Source of the DNA: Porphyromonadaceae bacterium
GTDB taxonomy: Bacteria; Bacteroidota; Bacteroidia; Bacteroidales; Paludibacteraceae
DNA length: 39,139 nucleotides
Assembly: GCA_012523295.1 (NCBI GenBank)
Contig: JAAYIT010000182.1
Coordinates: 1 to 39,139, forward strand
Direction: 5' to 3'
Both the position numbers and the translations under genes were made by a program. This document shows positions 9,434 through 16,713 of this stretch, in pieces; the first letter of the stretch is position 1, and every line of letters starts with the position of its first letter. The notes beneath the pieces are model-generated. The model was given only the letters and a program-made list of their open reading frames with translations, did not search any database and was not told the origin of the DNA.

Positions 9434-10033
9434 ATGGGAAATCAACACGAAGATTTAAAAGCCATTCGCGACATGATGGAGAAATCGACTAAATTTTTGT
9501 CGCTTAGCGGATTATCGGGTGTCTCTGCAGGTATCACCGCGTTTGTAGGTGCCGGTTTTGGGTACTATTACATGTCGAAAAAAACTCTTGAAAACACACC
9601 TTACGAAACTTCCGATTTGATTATACTCTCATTAGTTACACTTGGAGTTTTGTTCATTTCATTTGCGTTAGCAGTATTTTTTTCAAGACGTAAAGCGCAC
9701 AAAAAAAATCAACGGCTACTCAACAAAGCGACCACTTACGCGCTGTACAATATGGCTGTTCCGTTTTTAGTCGGCGGGATACTATGTACACTCATGCTGA
9801 TAAGAGGCAATTACGAGTTCATTGCCTCCATTACGCTGATTTTCTATGGGTTGGCATTAGTAAACGCTTCAAAATACACATACGAAGAAGTACATTATCT
9901 GGGCCTTACTGAAATATTTATCGGAATTTTAGCAGCTGTTTTTATAAGCAAAGGTTTACTTTTCTGGACAATAGGATTTGGCGTTTGTCACATTCTATAT
10001 GGTTTATTTTTGTACAAGAAATATGACAAATAA
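9434..10033 (+). CDS. Polytopic membrane protein of unknown function
   Basis: The product is 199 aa. A short soluble N-terminus (MGNQHEDLKAIRDMMEKSTK) precedes about six hydrophobic segments starting near residues 22, 62, 105, 127, 152 and 170, with a basic loop (SRRKAHKKNQRLLNK) after the second. There is no signal peptide and I see no catalytic motif. It is followed after 3 nt by the wHTH regulator gene, so the two are co-transcribed from the operator-bearing promoter at 9370. Membrane protein/wHTH pairs of this kind are common in Bacteroidota, but I know no assigned function. Confidence 0.8.
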   Translation: MGNQHEDLKAIRDMMEKSTKFLSLSGLSGVSAGITAFVGAGFGYYYMSKKTLENTPYETSDLIILSLVTLGVLFISFALAVFFSRRKAHKKNQRLLNKATTYALYNMAVPFLVGGILCTLMLIRGNYEFIASITLIFYGLALVNASKYTYEEVHYLGLTEIFIGILAAVFISKGLLFWTIGFGVCHILYGLFLYKKYDK

Positions 10034-10036
10034 ACA

Positions 10037-10327
10037 ATGTCAACGATAATTTCAAAATTAAATAAAGCATTTGAAAGCAGAATCCGATTGGGAATAATGT
10101 CGGTCCTGATGGTAAATGAATCGATCGATTTTATCTCTCTGAAGGAACTGCTCGACCTCACCGATGGAAACTTAGCGAGCCATATCAAAGCGCTTGAAAA
10201 TTTTGATTTTATCGAAATAAAAAAACAATTTATAGGGAAAAAGCCCAACACCACTTATACCATAACCGAGACAGGAAGAAAAAGCTTTCAGGAACATTTA
10301 GATGCTCTGGCAAATCTCATCGGTTAA
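10037..10327 (+). CDS. Winged-helix transcriptional regulator (HTH_34/MarR-like, small)
   Basis: The product is 96 aa, a single winged-helix domain. Pattern: FESRIRLGIMSVL, then SIDFISLKELLDLTDGNLASHIKAL as the helix-turn-helix, then a wing TTYTITETGRKSF. That is the layout of short stand-alone HTH_34-type regulators. It starts 3 nt after the membrane protein stop codon. The palindrome ACTTTG-N5-CAAAGT before both the operon and the next small gene is the probable binding site, which would make it an autorepressor. No ligand domain is present, so a membrane-protein partner or redox/metal signal would have to supply the input; that part is speculation. Confidence 0.85.
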   Translation: MSTIISKLNKAFESRIRLGIMSVLMVNESIDFISLKELLDLTDGNLASHIKALENFDFIEIKKQFIGKKPNTTYTITETGRKSFQEHLDALANLIG

Positions 10328-10343
10328 TTTTTTTTCCTTAATC

Positions 10344-10360
10344 ACTTTGTGTTTCAAAGT
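10344..10360 (+). promoter_or_regulatory. Palindromic operator, copy 2
   Basis: ACTTTG-TGTTT-CAAAGT, followed by ACTTTTA, matches the copy at 9393 in both half-sites and 3' flank. It lies 38 nt before the 63-aa gene. The preceding TCACTTTG is a near match to the -7 box. Confidence 0.7.
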
Positions 10361-10398
10361 ACTTTTATACACACAATTTCAATTAAAAACAGAAAAAT

Positions 10399-10590
10399 AT
10401 GAAAACAAATGAAATTTTCAAAACCGTCGTTAAAGTGCTGATTGCAAGCTTATTTATGATTTTAAGCCTGATCCCCGGTACTGTTTTATACAGTTTTTTT
10501 ATTGAATATCAGAAAAAACAGGAACTCGCAAAACAGACTCCGAAAGTGGAAGTAGCTGCATATCAGGAAACGAAGCAAAGCTCGTATTGA
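10399..10590 (+). CDS. Small single-pass membrane protein
   Basis: The product is 63 aa. Residues ~9-36 form one hydrophobic helix (VVKVLIASLFMILSLIPGTVLYSFF), followed by a polar tail rich in K, Q and E ending TKQSSY. There is no lipobox. The gene has its own copy of the palindromic operator and so probably belongs to the regulon of the upstream wHTH protein. I do not recognise the family. Its coding status is supported by the operator placement, the start MKTNE and codon use like its neighbours. Confidence 0.7.
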   Translation: MKTNEIFKTVVKVLIASLFMILSLIPGTVLYSFFIEYQKKQELAKQTPKVEVAAYQETKQSSY

Positions 10591-10605
10591 TAGTCGGAGG
10601 TTATA

Positions 10606-10631
10606 AAATTATTGAGGAATTTCAATAATTT
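10606..10631 (+). terminator. Hairpin downstream of the micro-protein gene
   Basis: AAATTATTGA and TCAATAATTT form a perfect 10-bp stem with a 6-nt loop, 15 nt after the stop codon. It is AT-rich and the following T-run is weak, so terminator activity is uncertain. Confidence 0.5.
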
Positions 10632-10773
10632 ACAAATTATCCAACTTTCATTTTCCAGCAATCTCACAAAATGAATTTTTCAAAGAATTAAATATTCTTT
10701 CAAAATTATTCCTGACGGACAGAAATATTAATACGCTATATATACTACTGACATACAATTATTTATAGTGAGG

Positions 10774-10922
10774 AAGTCTTAACTTTTTCTGGCAATTGAA
10801 AATTCCGATTTATCGGAGCTGACGCTTATAGCGACAATTTGTATTTTAAATCTGAATAATCAATGCCACTGAAAGCGTCAGCGCTCTATTAACTGAGAAA
10901 AATTCATAAGTCAGGAAGACTT
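10774..10922. repeat. Structured intergenic repeat, copy 1 (left of ABC exporter)
   Basis: The ends are inverted (AAGTCTT and AAGACTT). Inside, GCTGACGCTT (10818) pairs with AAGCGTCAGC (10873). Blocks shared with copy 2 at 13345 include ACTTTTTCT, TCAATGCC, CTGAAAGCGTCA and CGCTCT. The rest of the gene-free stretch 10591-10982 is AT-rich without other signals beyond the hairpin at 10606. Confidence 0.75.
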
Positions 10923-10982
10923 AAATGTAAATCGCTAGCAAAATATCTTCAAGATTAATTTGGTCATACCCACATCTCACAC

Positions 10983-12317
10983 TTATCTGACTCTCACCCA
11001 TTTCCAAATTTCTTTCCAACTCACTTTTTTTCCATACATCAGAATTCCGGTACGGTAAATTTTCCCGGCAAACCAGGTAGAAGCAATAAAAGAGCCGATG
11101 AGAATGGCAAGTGAAAGCATAATTTGCCACATTGGGACATCGTATGGCATTCTGGCTATCATCACAACGGGTGAGGTGAACGGAATCATTGAGCCCCAAA
11201 ATGCCAGTCCACTGTCCGGGCTTTGAGATGCGTAAATACCGATGAACAGGGCAAAAACAATAGGCAAAGTTACCGGTATAGAAAATTGTTGCGTGTCAGT
11301 TTCATTATCAACAGCTGAACCGATCGCAGCAAAAAGTGATGCGTACAGCAAATAACCACCAAGAAAATATATTAAAAACAACACAACCACCTTCACAAAG
11401 TCAAAACCGGAAAGCATGGACAAAACCTGATTGACTAATTCATTCGTATCAGTCTGTGAAATTGTCGGTTGCCCCATTTGCATAGATTCTGCCATAGGCG
11501 CGGCATTAAATCCTGCTCCAAACACAGCAGTTCCGACTCCACTCAAAATCAATGTAAAAACGATCCAAATCGTAAACTGAGTCAATCCGACGAGGGCGAT
11601 TCCGATAATTTTCCCCATCATCAATTCAAAAGGCTTTACTGAAGAAATAATGACTTCCACAATCCGGCTGGTTTTCTCCTGCAACACGCCTGACATGACC
11701 TGTGAGCCATAATTCATTATAAAAATATAAATCAGAAAAGCTGATACCATCCCAACAATCAGCGCCATTTCTGCTGAGCCTTTTTTCTCGTTGCCGGAGC
11801 TGTCCCATATAATTGTTGAGATGTTGACATTTGATTTGGATTCTTCAATTTTCTCTTTCAGGTCTAAGATACTAAAAGCCGCCAACTTTTTGTCGCGCAC
11901 GTAGTTGTTAAGTTCGTTGGCAAGATACGTTTTCAGTTCGATATTAATCTGTTTTTCAGAATAAATAGTGGCAGCGTTTGGATTCTCGGCCAAATCGTCC
12001 GTGACATAGAGGACGGCGGTTAGCTCTCCGCTTCTCCCGGATTTTTTCTCCGACTGCTCTTTACGCACCTCATCAATCGGTGAGTCTGTGAAAATAAATG
12101 TGTATTGTTCATTACTTGTCAGTACGTCTTGAAGCGATTTTGTCTTGTCCACCACAACAATACTTTTTATCGTATCGTCCTTCAGAGATGTGATCCAAAG
12201 GGGCAAAACAATCATTGCCGCCATAAAAATCGGTGTAAGAAAAGTGAGTAATAAAAATGATTTTTTCATTACTCGTGAGGTATATTCACGTTGGATTATA
12301 ATTCCTATTTTGCTCAT
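10983..12317 (-). CDS. ABC-2 type transporter permease (NatB-like)
   Basis: The product is 444 aa. The N-terminus GIIIQREYTSRVMKKSFLLLTFLTPIFMA is the first membrane segment of ABC-2 permeases. A large extracytoplasmic domain (residues ~50-180) follows, then a block of about five or six membrane helices. It ends with a cytoplasmic tail YGKKVSWKEIWKWVRVR. It pairs with the ATPase encoded just upstream (54-nt gap), giving an exporter of the NatAB or antibiotic/drug efflux type. The substrate cannot be told from the sequence. It is the second gene of a two-gene minus-strand operon bracketed by a structured repeat. Confidence 0.88.
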   Translation of the reverse strand: MSKIGIIIQREYTSRVMKKSFLLLTFLTPIFMAAMIVLPLWITSLKDDTIKSIVVVDKTKSLQDVLTSNEQYTFIFTDSPIDEVRKEQSEKKSGRSGELTAVLYVTDDLAENPNAATIYSEKQINIELKTYLANELNNYVRDKKLAAFSILDLKEKIEESKSNVNISTIIWDSSGNEKKGSAEMALIVGMVSAFLIYIFIMNYGSQVMSGVLQEKTSRIVEVIISSVKPFELMMGKIIGIALVGLTQFTIWIVFTLILSGVGTAVFGAGFNAAPMAESMQMGQPTISQTDTNELVNQVLSMLSGFDFVKVVVLFLIYFLGGYLLYASLFAAIGSAVDNETDTQQFSIPVTLPIVFALFIGIYASQSPDSGLAFWGSMIPFTSPVVMIARMPYDVPMWQIMLSLAILIGSFIASTWFAGKIYRTGILMYGKKVSWKEIWKWVRVR

Positions 12318-12371
12318 AAGTTGAGTTTATCTGAGTTGTTAATTGTGATTTATTGGTTTTTCTGCTGCTTT

Positions 12372-13268
12372 TTATTCACCCTTCACCGTTCTTATAAAAA
12401 TATCATTCATAGTCGGGAGAAGCTCGTCAAACGAATAAACCTGCGTTTGGTCAATGATTTCTTTCAGTAATTCATTATTGCTGTACCCGTTGATCTTTTT
12501 AAGGGTGGTTTCGAAAATTCCGTTATTCTGTTTTTGAGAGATTATTTCGCAATTCTTAATCGTTAGTGCATCCGCTGTTTTGACAAACAAACTGTCTGAC
12601 GCATGTGATGCTCGTATTTGAGCCACATTGCCCTGCAACACAATTTTGGATTTATTAACCAAAGAAATATTCTCGCAAAGTTCTTCTACGGATTCCATGT
12701 TGTGAGTAGAAAAAATTATTGTGGCTCCCTGATCTCTTAATTCTAATATTTCACGCTTTAGCAAATCTGCATTCACCGGATCAAATCCGCTGAATGGTTC
12801 GTCAAAAATCAATAAATCCGGCTTATGTAAAATGGTTGTAATGAACTGAACTTTTTGTGCCATCCCTTTGGAAAGCTCTTCTACTTTTTTGTTCCACCAG
12901 CCTTGAATTTCAAATTTCTCAAACCAATATTTCAAAGATTTCAGAGCTTCCGCTTTTCTCATCCCCTTCAATCGGGCCAAATATATTGCCAGCTCGCCTA
13001 CTTTCATTTTTTTATAGAGTCCGCGCTCTTCAGGCAGATAGCCGATATTTCGTACATCTTCGGGTTGAAGTTTTTTCCCATTTATCAATATTTCACCGCT
13101 ATCGGGAGCCGTAATGTGGTTTATGATACGAATCAGCGTGGTTTTTCCCGCTCCGTTCGGACCGAGCAACCCATAAACTGTTCCTTTTGGAATCTCCAAA
13201 CTCACTCCGTCCAAGGCCAAATGACCGGAGTACTGTTTTACCACGTTATTTATTTCAAGAAATTTCAA
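12372..13268 (-). CDS. ABC transporter ATP-binding protein (NatA-like, DUF4162 tail)
   Basis: The product is 298 aa. Walker A GPNGAGKTT is near residue 35, the Q-loop region reads GYLPEERGLY, the signature is LSKGMAQKVQ, Walker B is LLIFDEPFSGFDPVN, and the H-loop is STHN. The C-terminal ~80 residues fit the accessory domain often found on NatA-like ATPases (DUF4162). The signature is LSKGM rather than LSGGQ, as is common in this subfamily. It drives the permease encoded downstream. The gene is first in the operon; no clean -33/-7 pair is seen upstream. Confidence 0.9.
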   Translation of the reverse strand: MKFLEINNVVKQYSGHLALDGVSLEIPKGTVYGLLGPNGAGKTTLIRIINHITAPDSGEILINGKKLQPEDVRNIGYLPEERGLYKKMKVGELAIYLARLKGMRKAEALKSLKYWFEKFEIQGWWNKKVEELSKGMAQKVQFITTILHKPDLLIFDEPFSGFDPVNADLLKREILELRDQGATIIFSTHNMESVEELCENISLVNKSKIVLQGNVAQIRASHASDSLFVKTADALTIKNCEIISQKQNNGIFETTLKKINGYSNNELLKEIIDQTQVYSFDELLPTMNDIFIRTVKGE

Positions 13269-13344
13269 TTTAGTAATATGTTGGTTAAGTAATTAATTAT
13301 GTTGGTATGGTGTGTTGTTTTTTTAGTTTTTTTTCAATGAAATG

Positions 13345-13471
13345 GTCTTGACTTTTTCTCGCAATCGCGAACTGACGTTTGTAGCAACATATTGCATTTT
13401 TATATCACAATGGTCAATGCCGCTGAAAGCGTCAACGCTCTCTTAACTACAAAATTTTAGAAGTTCAAGAC
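13345..13471. repeat. Structured intergenic repeat, copy 2 (right of ABC exporter)
   Basis: The ends GTCTTGA and TCAAGAC are inverted. TGACGTTT near 13373 can pair with AAGCGTCA through one G-U pair, which preserves the stem seen in copy 1 (GCTGACGCTT/AAGCGTCAGC). Shared blocks: ACTTTTTCT, GTCAATGCC, CTGAAAGCGTCA, CGCTCT and TTAACT. Confidence 0.75.
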
Positions 13472-13508
13472 GACTTCAATAAGAGAGTGTACGTGCTTTA
13501 TGCTATTT

Positions 13509-14522
13509 CTACAACCTAAAAGAAACGTTAACTCCCAAAAAATTATTCTGCGGATTGACTAAAAAAGATCCGAACATCAGCACAAAATCGTACCACATAT
13601 GCGCTGCCACGGCAGGTCCGATATTGTATCCTCGCCTTTGTACATCATTGCCTAATAAAAAGCCTGCTGCCGAAGCACTTGCAACTTGTATTAAAGTACC
13701 GACATAATCCGGTTTTTGAGCAAATGCCAAGTTTGTAAAGTGCATTCCCCCAAAGATCAAACTGGAAAAAATCAGTCCTTTTTTCTGTCCATATCGATAA
13801 TCCATAAGTGGCATGAGCGCATTTCTAAAAACATATTCTTCTGCGACTCCCGCGCCGTAACTCGCTGCTAATGAAACTCCTCCGTAAAGAGCTAAGGCTT
13901 GATTTCGATTGACAAAACGATTCATTACCATCATCTGATCCACTTGTCCGAAATAGCGATTTGGTTTTGGACCGAGAATAAAAAGCTCCGCAACAGCAAT
14001 TGCAACAAACATTCCGGTGATGGGGGTAAAAATGTTTTTGGGTTGAAATGGGGCAAGCAACAAATCGTTATAATCTATCGGATCATAGCGAAAATCAGGA
14101 TTTTGGTACTTAATAAATTCCAACCGATTTCTAAAAAAATCGACTTTATCGACATTATAAGCCTGCAGACCTAATAATAAAGGAAAATTTGAATAAGGAG
14201 ATGAGTTTACACCTGAAAGTTTTTGGCTATTTAAGAGTCCGTAAACAATTCCACCTACAGTTAATCCGGAAAAAACGATTCCTTCTCCAATTCTCTTGTC
14301 ATGAAAATGTGTTGCGCCGGGTACATAAAGCGTCCAATTTGGGTATAGTTTCGGAATGTAATCTTCCTCTTTCTCAGTTACATTTTTCTCGAAACATTTT
14401 TTGGAAATAACAGAATCAACCGCCACGGAATCATTTCCCTCAGCATCGACATCGACTATCGGGTTTTGCCCAAGCAGGACTCCAAAAGAAAGAAGCGAAA
14501 ATATCAGGAGAGAAATTTTCAT
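13509..14522 (-). CDS. CPBP-family intramembrane protease-like protein with signal peptide
   Basis: The product is 337 aa. Residues 1-18 are a signal peptide (MKISLLIFSLLSFGVLLG). A polar stretch of ~45 residues follows, then membrane segments. The CPBP (Abi) motifs are in order: EEYVFR near residue 233, FGGMHFTN near 260 and HMWYDF near 311, supplying the Glu, His and Asn/Asp-type residues of the glutamic protease site. The middle part (TLYVPGATHFHDKRIGEGI) is reminiscent of DUF5683-type outer-surface proteins. CPBP proteases usually sit in the inner membrane without a cleavable signal. Here the signal plus polar region suggests an extra extracytoplasmic domain. The substrate is unknown. Confidence 0.8.
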   Translation of the reverse strand: MKISLLIFSLLSFGVLLGQNPIVDVDAEGNDSVAVDSVISKKCFEKNVTEKEEDYIPKLYPNWTLYVPGATHFHDKRIGEGIVFSGLTVGGIVYGLLNSQKLSGVNSSPYSNFPLLLGLQAYNVDKVDFFRNRLEFIKYQNPDFRYDPIDYNDLLLAPFQPKNIFTPITGMFVAIAVAELFILGPKPNRYFGQVDQMMVMNRFVNRNQALALYGGVSLAASYGAGVAEEYVFRNALMPLMDYRYGQKKGLIFSSLIFGGMHFTNLAFAQKPDYVGTLIQVASASAAGFLLGNDVQRRGYNIGPAVAAHMWYDFVLMFGSFLVNPQNNFLGVNVSFRL

Positions 14523-14608
14523 AAAATTTTATCAGGTAATCAAGTAGTTAAATAGCGTTTTGGTCTTTTTATGTAATGATTTAATTGGATTTCAGTAAAT
14601 TAATAAAA

Positions 14609-15298
14609 TCAAATTCTACCTTCATCCGCAAAACTATAATAGTTGCTTTCTCCCACAATTATATGATCTAAAAATCGAACCCCGATAGCGTCACAACCAT
14701 TTTTTATCTTTTGTGTGACAGTAAAATCTTCCGAACTGGGATGGATATCTCCTGAAGGATGATTATGTGCCACTGCTATGGCATGAGCTACTTTTTCCAA
14801 CGACAACCGGAGCAAAGTCGGGACATCAACCACCGTCTGACGTATTCCGCCTTTCGTTAAATTTACCACCTCCATCACTTTATTGGCTCCATTTAAAAAG
14901 ACAGCCCAAAATTCTTCATGAATCAAATCTTCTAATTTCGGAGCGAACAATTCGAACAAATCACGACTTTTGTTAATTTTCGCTCGTTCGATGACCTCAA
15001 CCGTTCTTCGTCTTTTACCAATTTCAAGGGCAGCCATCAGGCTGATTGCTTTCGCCTCCCCAATTCCTTTGAATTTCTGCAGGTCACTTAACGACAATCG
15101 TGCCAATTCATTTAAATTATTATGATTGTCATTCAATATCCGTCTGCAAAGTTCTACGGCAGTTTCTTCTCTGTTTCCGGAGCCGATTAATATTGCCAGC
15201 AATTCAGCATCGGAGAGCGCGGAAGCACCTTTCATCATTAGCTTTTCACGAGGTCTGTCATCCTCCGCCCAATCGGTAATTTTCAATCGTTTAGCCAT
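14609..15298 (-). CDS. radC: RadC family JAMM-domain protein
   Basis: The product is 229 aa from the start MAKRLKITDWAEDDRPREKLM. The longer ORF start (20 codons up) runs into a heptanucleotide repeat and is rejected. The N-terminal helix-hairpin-helix region (KFKGIGEAKA) is near residue 80. The C-terminal JAMM/MPN domain has E in EEFWAVFLNG and the metal motif HNHPSGDIHPSSED. RadC was once linked to DNA repair, but its biochemical role is unsettled. The gene is on the minus strand after the LOG gene with a repeat between them. Confidence 0.92.
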   Translation of the reverse strand: MAKRLKITDWAEDDRPREKLMMKGASALSDAELLAILIGSGNREETAVELCRRILNDNHNNLNELARLSLSDLQKFKGIGEAKAISLMAALEIGKRRRTVEVIERAKINKSRDLFELFAPKLEDLIHEEFWAVFLNGANKVMEVVNLTKGGIRQTVVDVPTLLRLSLEKVAHAIAVAHNHPSGDIHPSSEDFTVTQKIKNGCDAIGVRFLDHIIVGESNYYSFADEGRI

Positions 15299-15313
15299 AT
15301 TTTTATTAAGTTT

Positions 15314-15394
15314 GAAGCGTGAAGCACGAAGCACGAAGCACGAAGTTTGAAGCACGAAGTTTGAAGCGTGAAGTTTGAAGCTCGAAGCACGAAG
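15314..15394. repeat. Heptanucleotide tandem repeat (GAAGNNN) upstream of radC
   Basis: Eleven complete 7-bp units plus a partial one, each GAAG followed by CAC, TTT, CGT or CTC. It occupies the short gap between radC and the LOG gene, 16 bp before the radC start, so unit number could alter spacing in the radC leader. Confidence 0.9.
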
Positions 15395-15402
15395 TTAATT
15401 TA

Positions 15403-15434
15403 TTCTCTCATTCTCTCACTCTCTCATTCTCTCA
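15403..15434. repeat. Octanucleotide tandem repeat across the LOG gene stop codon
   Basis: Four units of TTCTCTCA (one as CTCTCTCA). On the minus strand they read TGAGAGAA and encode the last residues of the LOG protein (ERMRE) and its stop. A change in copy number shifts the frame and would change the C-terminus. Confidence 0.85.
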
Positions 15435-16534
15435 TTTCCGGCATTTTCCAAATGCTTAATCACATCCTCATTTTTATCATAAATACTCAAATCTATATTA
15501 TTCAGTTTACCACTGTCATTGAGCGACTTGAGTAAAGGGAAGATGGGATATTCTTCTGTCCAATATTTTTCGCAAAGGAAAATCATCGGACTTGCAAAAC
15601 CGTAACTTTCGTAGTGATTTTGAGCGAGATCCATAAAAATCTCCTGCATGGTTCCGGCACTTCCGGGCGAAAAAATCACTCCGCCTTTAGCAATTGCGAG
15701 CAACCCTTCTTCTCTCAAGCTGTTCTCAAAAAACTTAGCGATATGTGTAGCAAACGGTGTAGAAAGCTCATGACCATAGAGCCAGGTCGGAATTCCAAGA
15801 CTTTTATAGTCCGTTTCCGGATAGTTTTCAAGTACTATATAGGATGTTTTGAGCCAATCAGGATGTGAATAAATCGGCGCAGGTTTTAGAATTTCCACAG
15901 CATTTTTCAGATCTTCTTCCGGTTTTCCGGCAAACCAAGCTCCCAGATGAAGCGCTTCCATTGCTCCGGGTCCACCTCCGGAACACATCAAATAACCTTT
16001 CTCGGTCAAAGATTTCGAAAGTTGAGCTGTTTGATAATACAACTTGTCATCTCGGCGAAGTTTGTGTCCTCCCATGATTGCAAGCACTTTACGTTCATCG
16101 TAAGCTGAGAGGAATTCGTGTTTTGCATCATAAATGGAGTGATCGTGGAGTGAACGAGCAAGGGTTTCCTTTATGTTACGGGTTTCAGAACCACCCATTT
16201 TTTTATAATAATCATACACGACCTTATCCAATGTTTTCAGGTAAGACTCCGGTTGGTTTAAATTGTATCCGTTGTAGAGCTTTTCTTTGTTGTAAAGTCC
16301 CGATGGATAAATGCTGTAAGGTACATTTAAACGTGGAAAAATATAGTTATCCTTGAATAAATATTTTGTCAACTGATTCGACATTTTACAATCCAAAAAG
16401 AGACAATTTTTCACAGAAATGTTCATCATTCTATGTTCAACTTCGGTCAAATTCAGCTCCTGAAAAGCCAAATTCGAAAGTTTATCTCTCTTAACAACTT
16501 CAACTAATGCTTCCTGTGTTTTTATTTTACGCAT
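15416..16534 (-). CDS. LOG family (Rossmann-fold) nucleotide-processing protein
   Basis: The product is 372 aa. It has the TIGR00730/LOG-type core: MGGHKLRRDD as first strand region, SGGGPGAMEALHLGAW as the phosphate-binding turn, and FSPGSAGTMQEIFMD as the family PGGxGTxxE motif with SerAla for GlyX. An N-terminal ~130-residue extension makes it longer than plant-type LOG proteins (~200 aa), closer to the PpnN group of nucleotide 5'-monophosphate nucleosidases. The predicted activity is release of ribose 5-phosphate from nucleotides. The 3' end lies in an octanucleotide repeat. A 10-bp inverted repeat lies just upstream of the start. Confidence 0.82.
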   Translation of the reverse strand: MRKIKTQEALVEVVKRDKLSNLAFQELNLTEVEHRMMNISVKNCLFLDCKMSNQLTKYLFKDNYIFPRLNVPYSIYPSGLYNKEKLYNGYNLNQPESYLKTLDKVVYDYYKKMGGSETRNIKETLARSLHDHSIYDAKHEFLSAYDERKVLAIMGGHKLRRDDKLYYQTAQLSKSLTEKGYLMCSGGGPGAMEALHLGAWFAGKPEEDLKNAVEILKPAPIYSHPDWLKTSYIVLENYPETDYKSLGIPTWLYGHELSTPFATHIAKFFENSLREEGLLAIAKGGVIFSPGSAGTMQEIFMDLAQNHYESYGFASPMIFLCEKYWTEEYPIFPLLKSLNDSGKLNNIDLSIYDKNEDVIKHLENAGNERMRE

Positions 16535-16571
16535 TTTTATTTAGAATCTTAGAGGGTTAGCAAATAATCAA

Positions 16572-16659
16572 TACTGACCGACTATAAATTGTCTGCAAGC
16601 CATATATGATTGTATATCAGAAACATATATTTCGCATTGATGTTTCTTTTCGGTCAGTA
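16572..16659. repeat. 88-bp element with 10-bp perfect terminal inverted repeats
   Basis: TACTGACCGA at 16572 and TCGGTCAGTA at 16650 are exact inverted repeats. Inside are GAAACAT/ATGTTTC and several ATAT-rich partial palindromes. The element lies between gldB and the LOG gene. It could be a transcript-end structure or a miniature mobile element. Only one copy is seen here. Confidence 0.65.
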
Positions 16660-16713
16660 ATGATAAACAGTTAGTTATCATCGGTGAATAACTTTTAAAA
16701 AATCATTACCAAA

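Noticed and set aside
15299-15355. Longer radC start of the ORF track
   Set aside because: The extra residues derive from the heptanucleotide repeat; MAKRLKI at 15298 is the family-like start.
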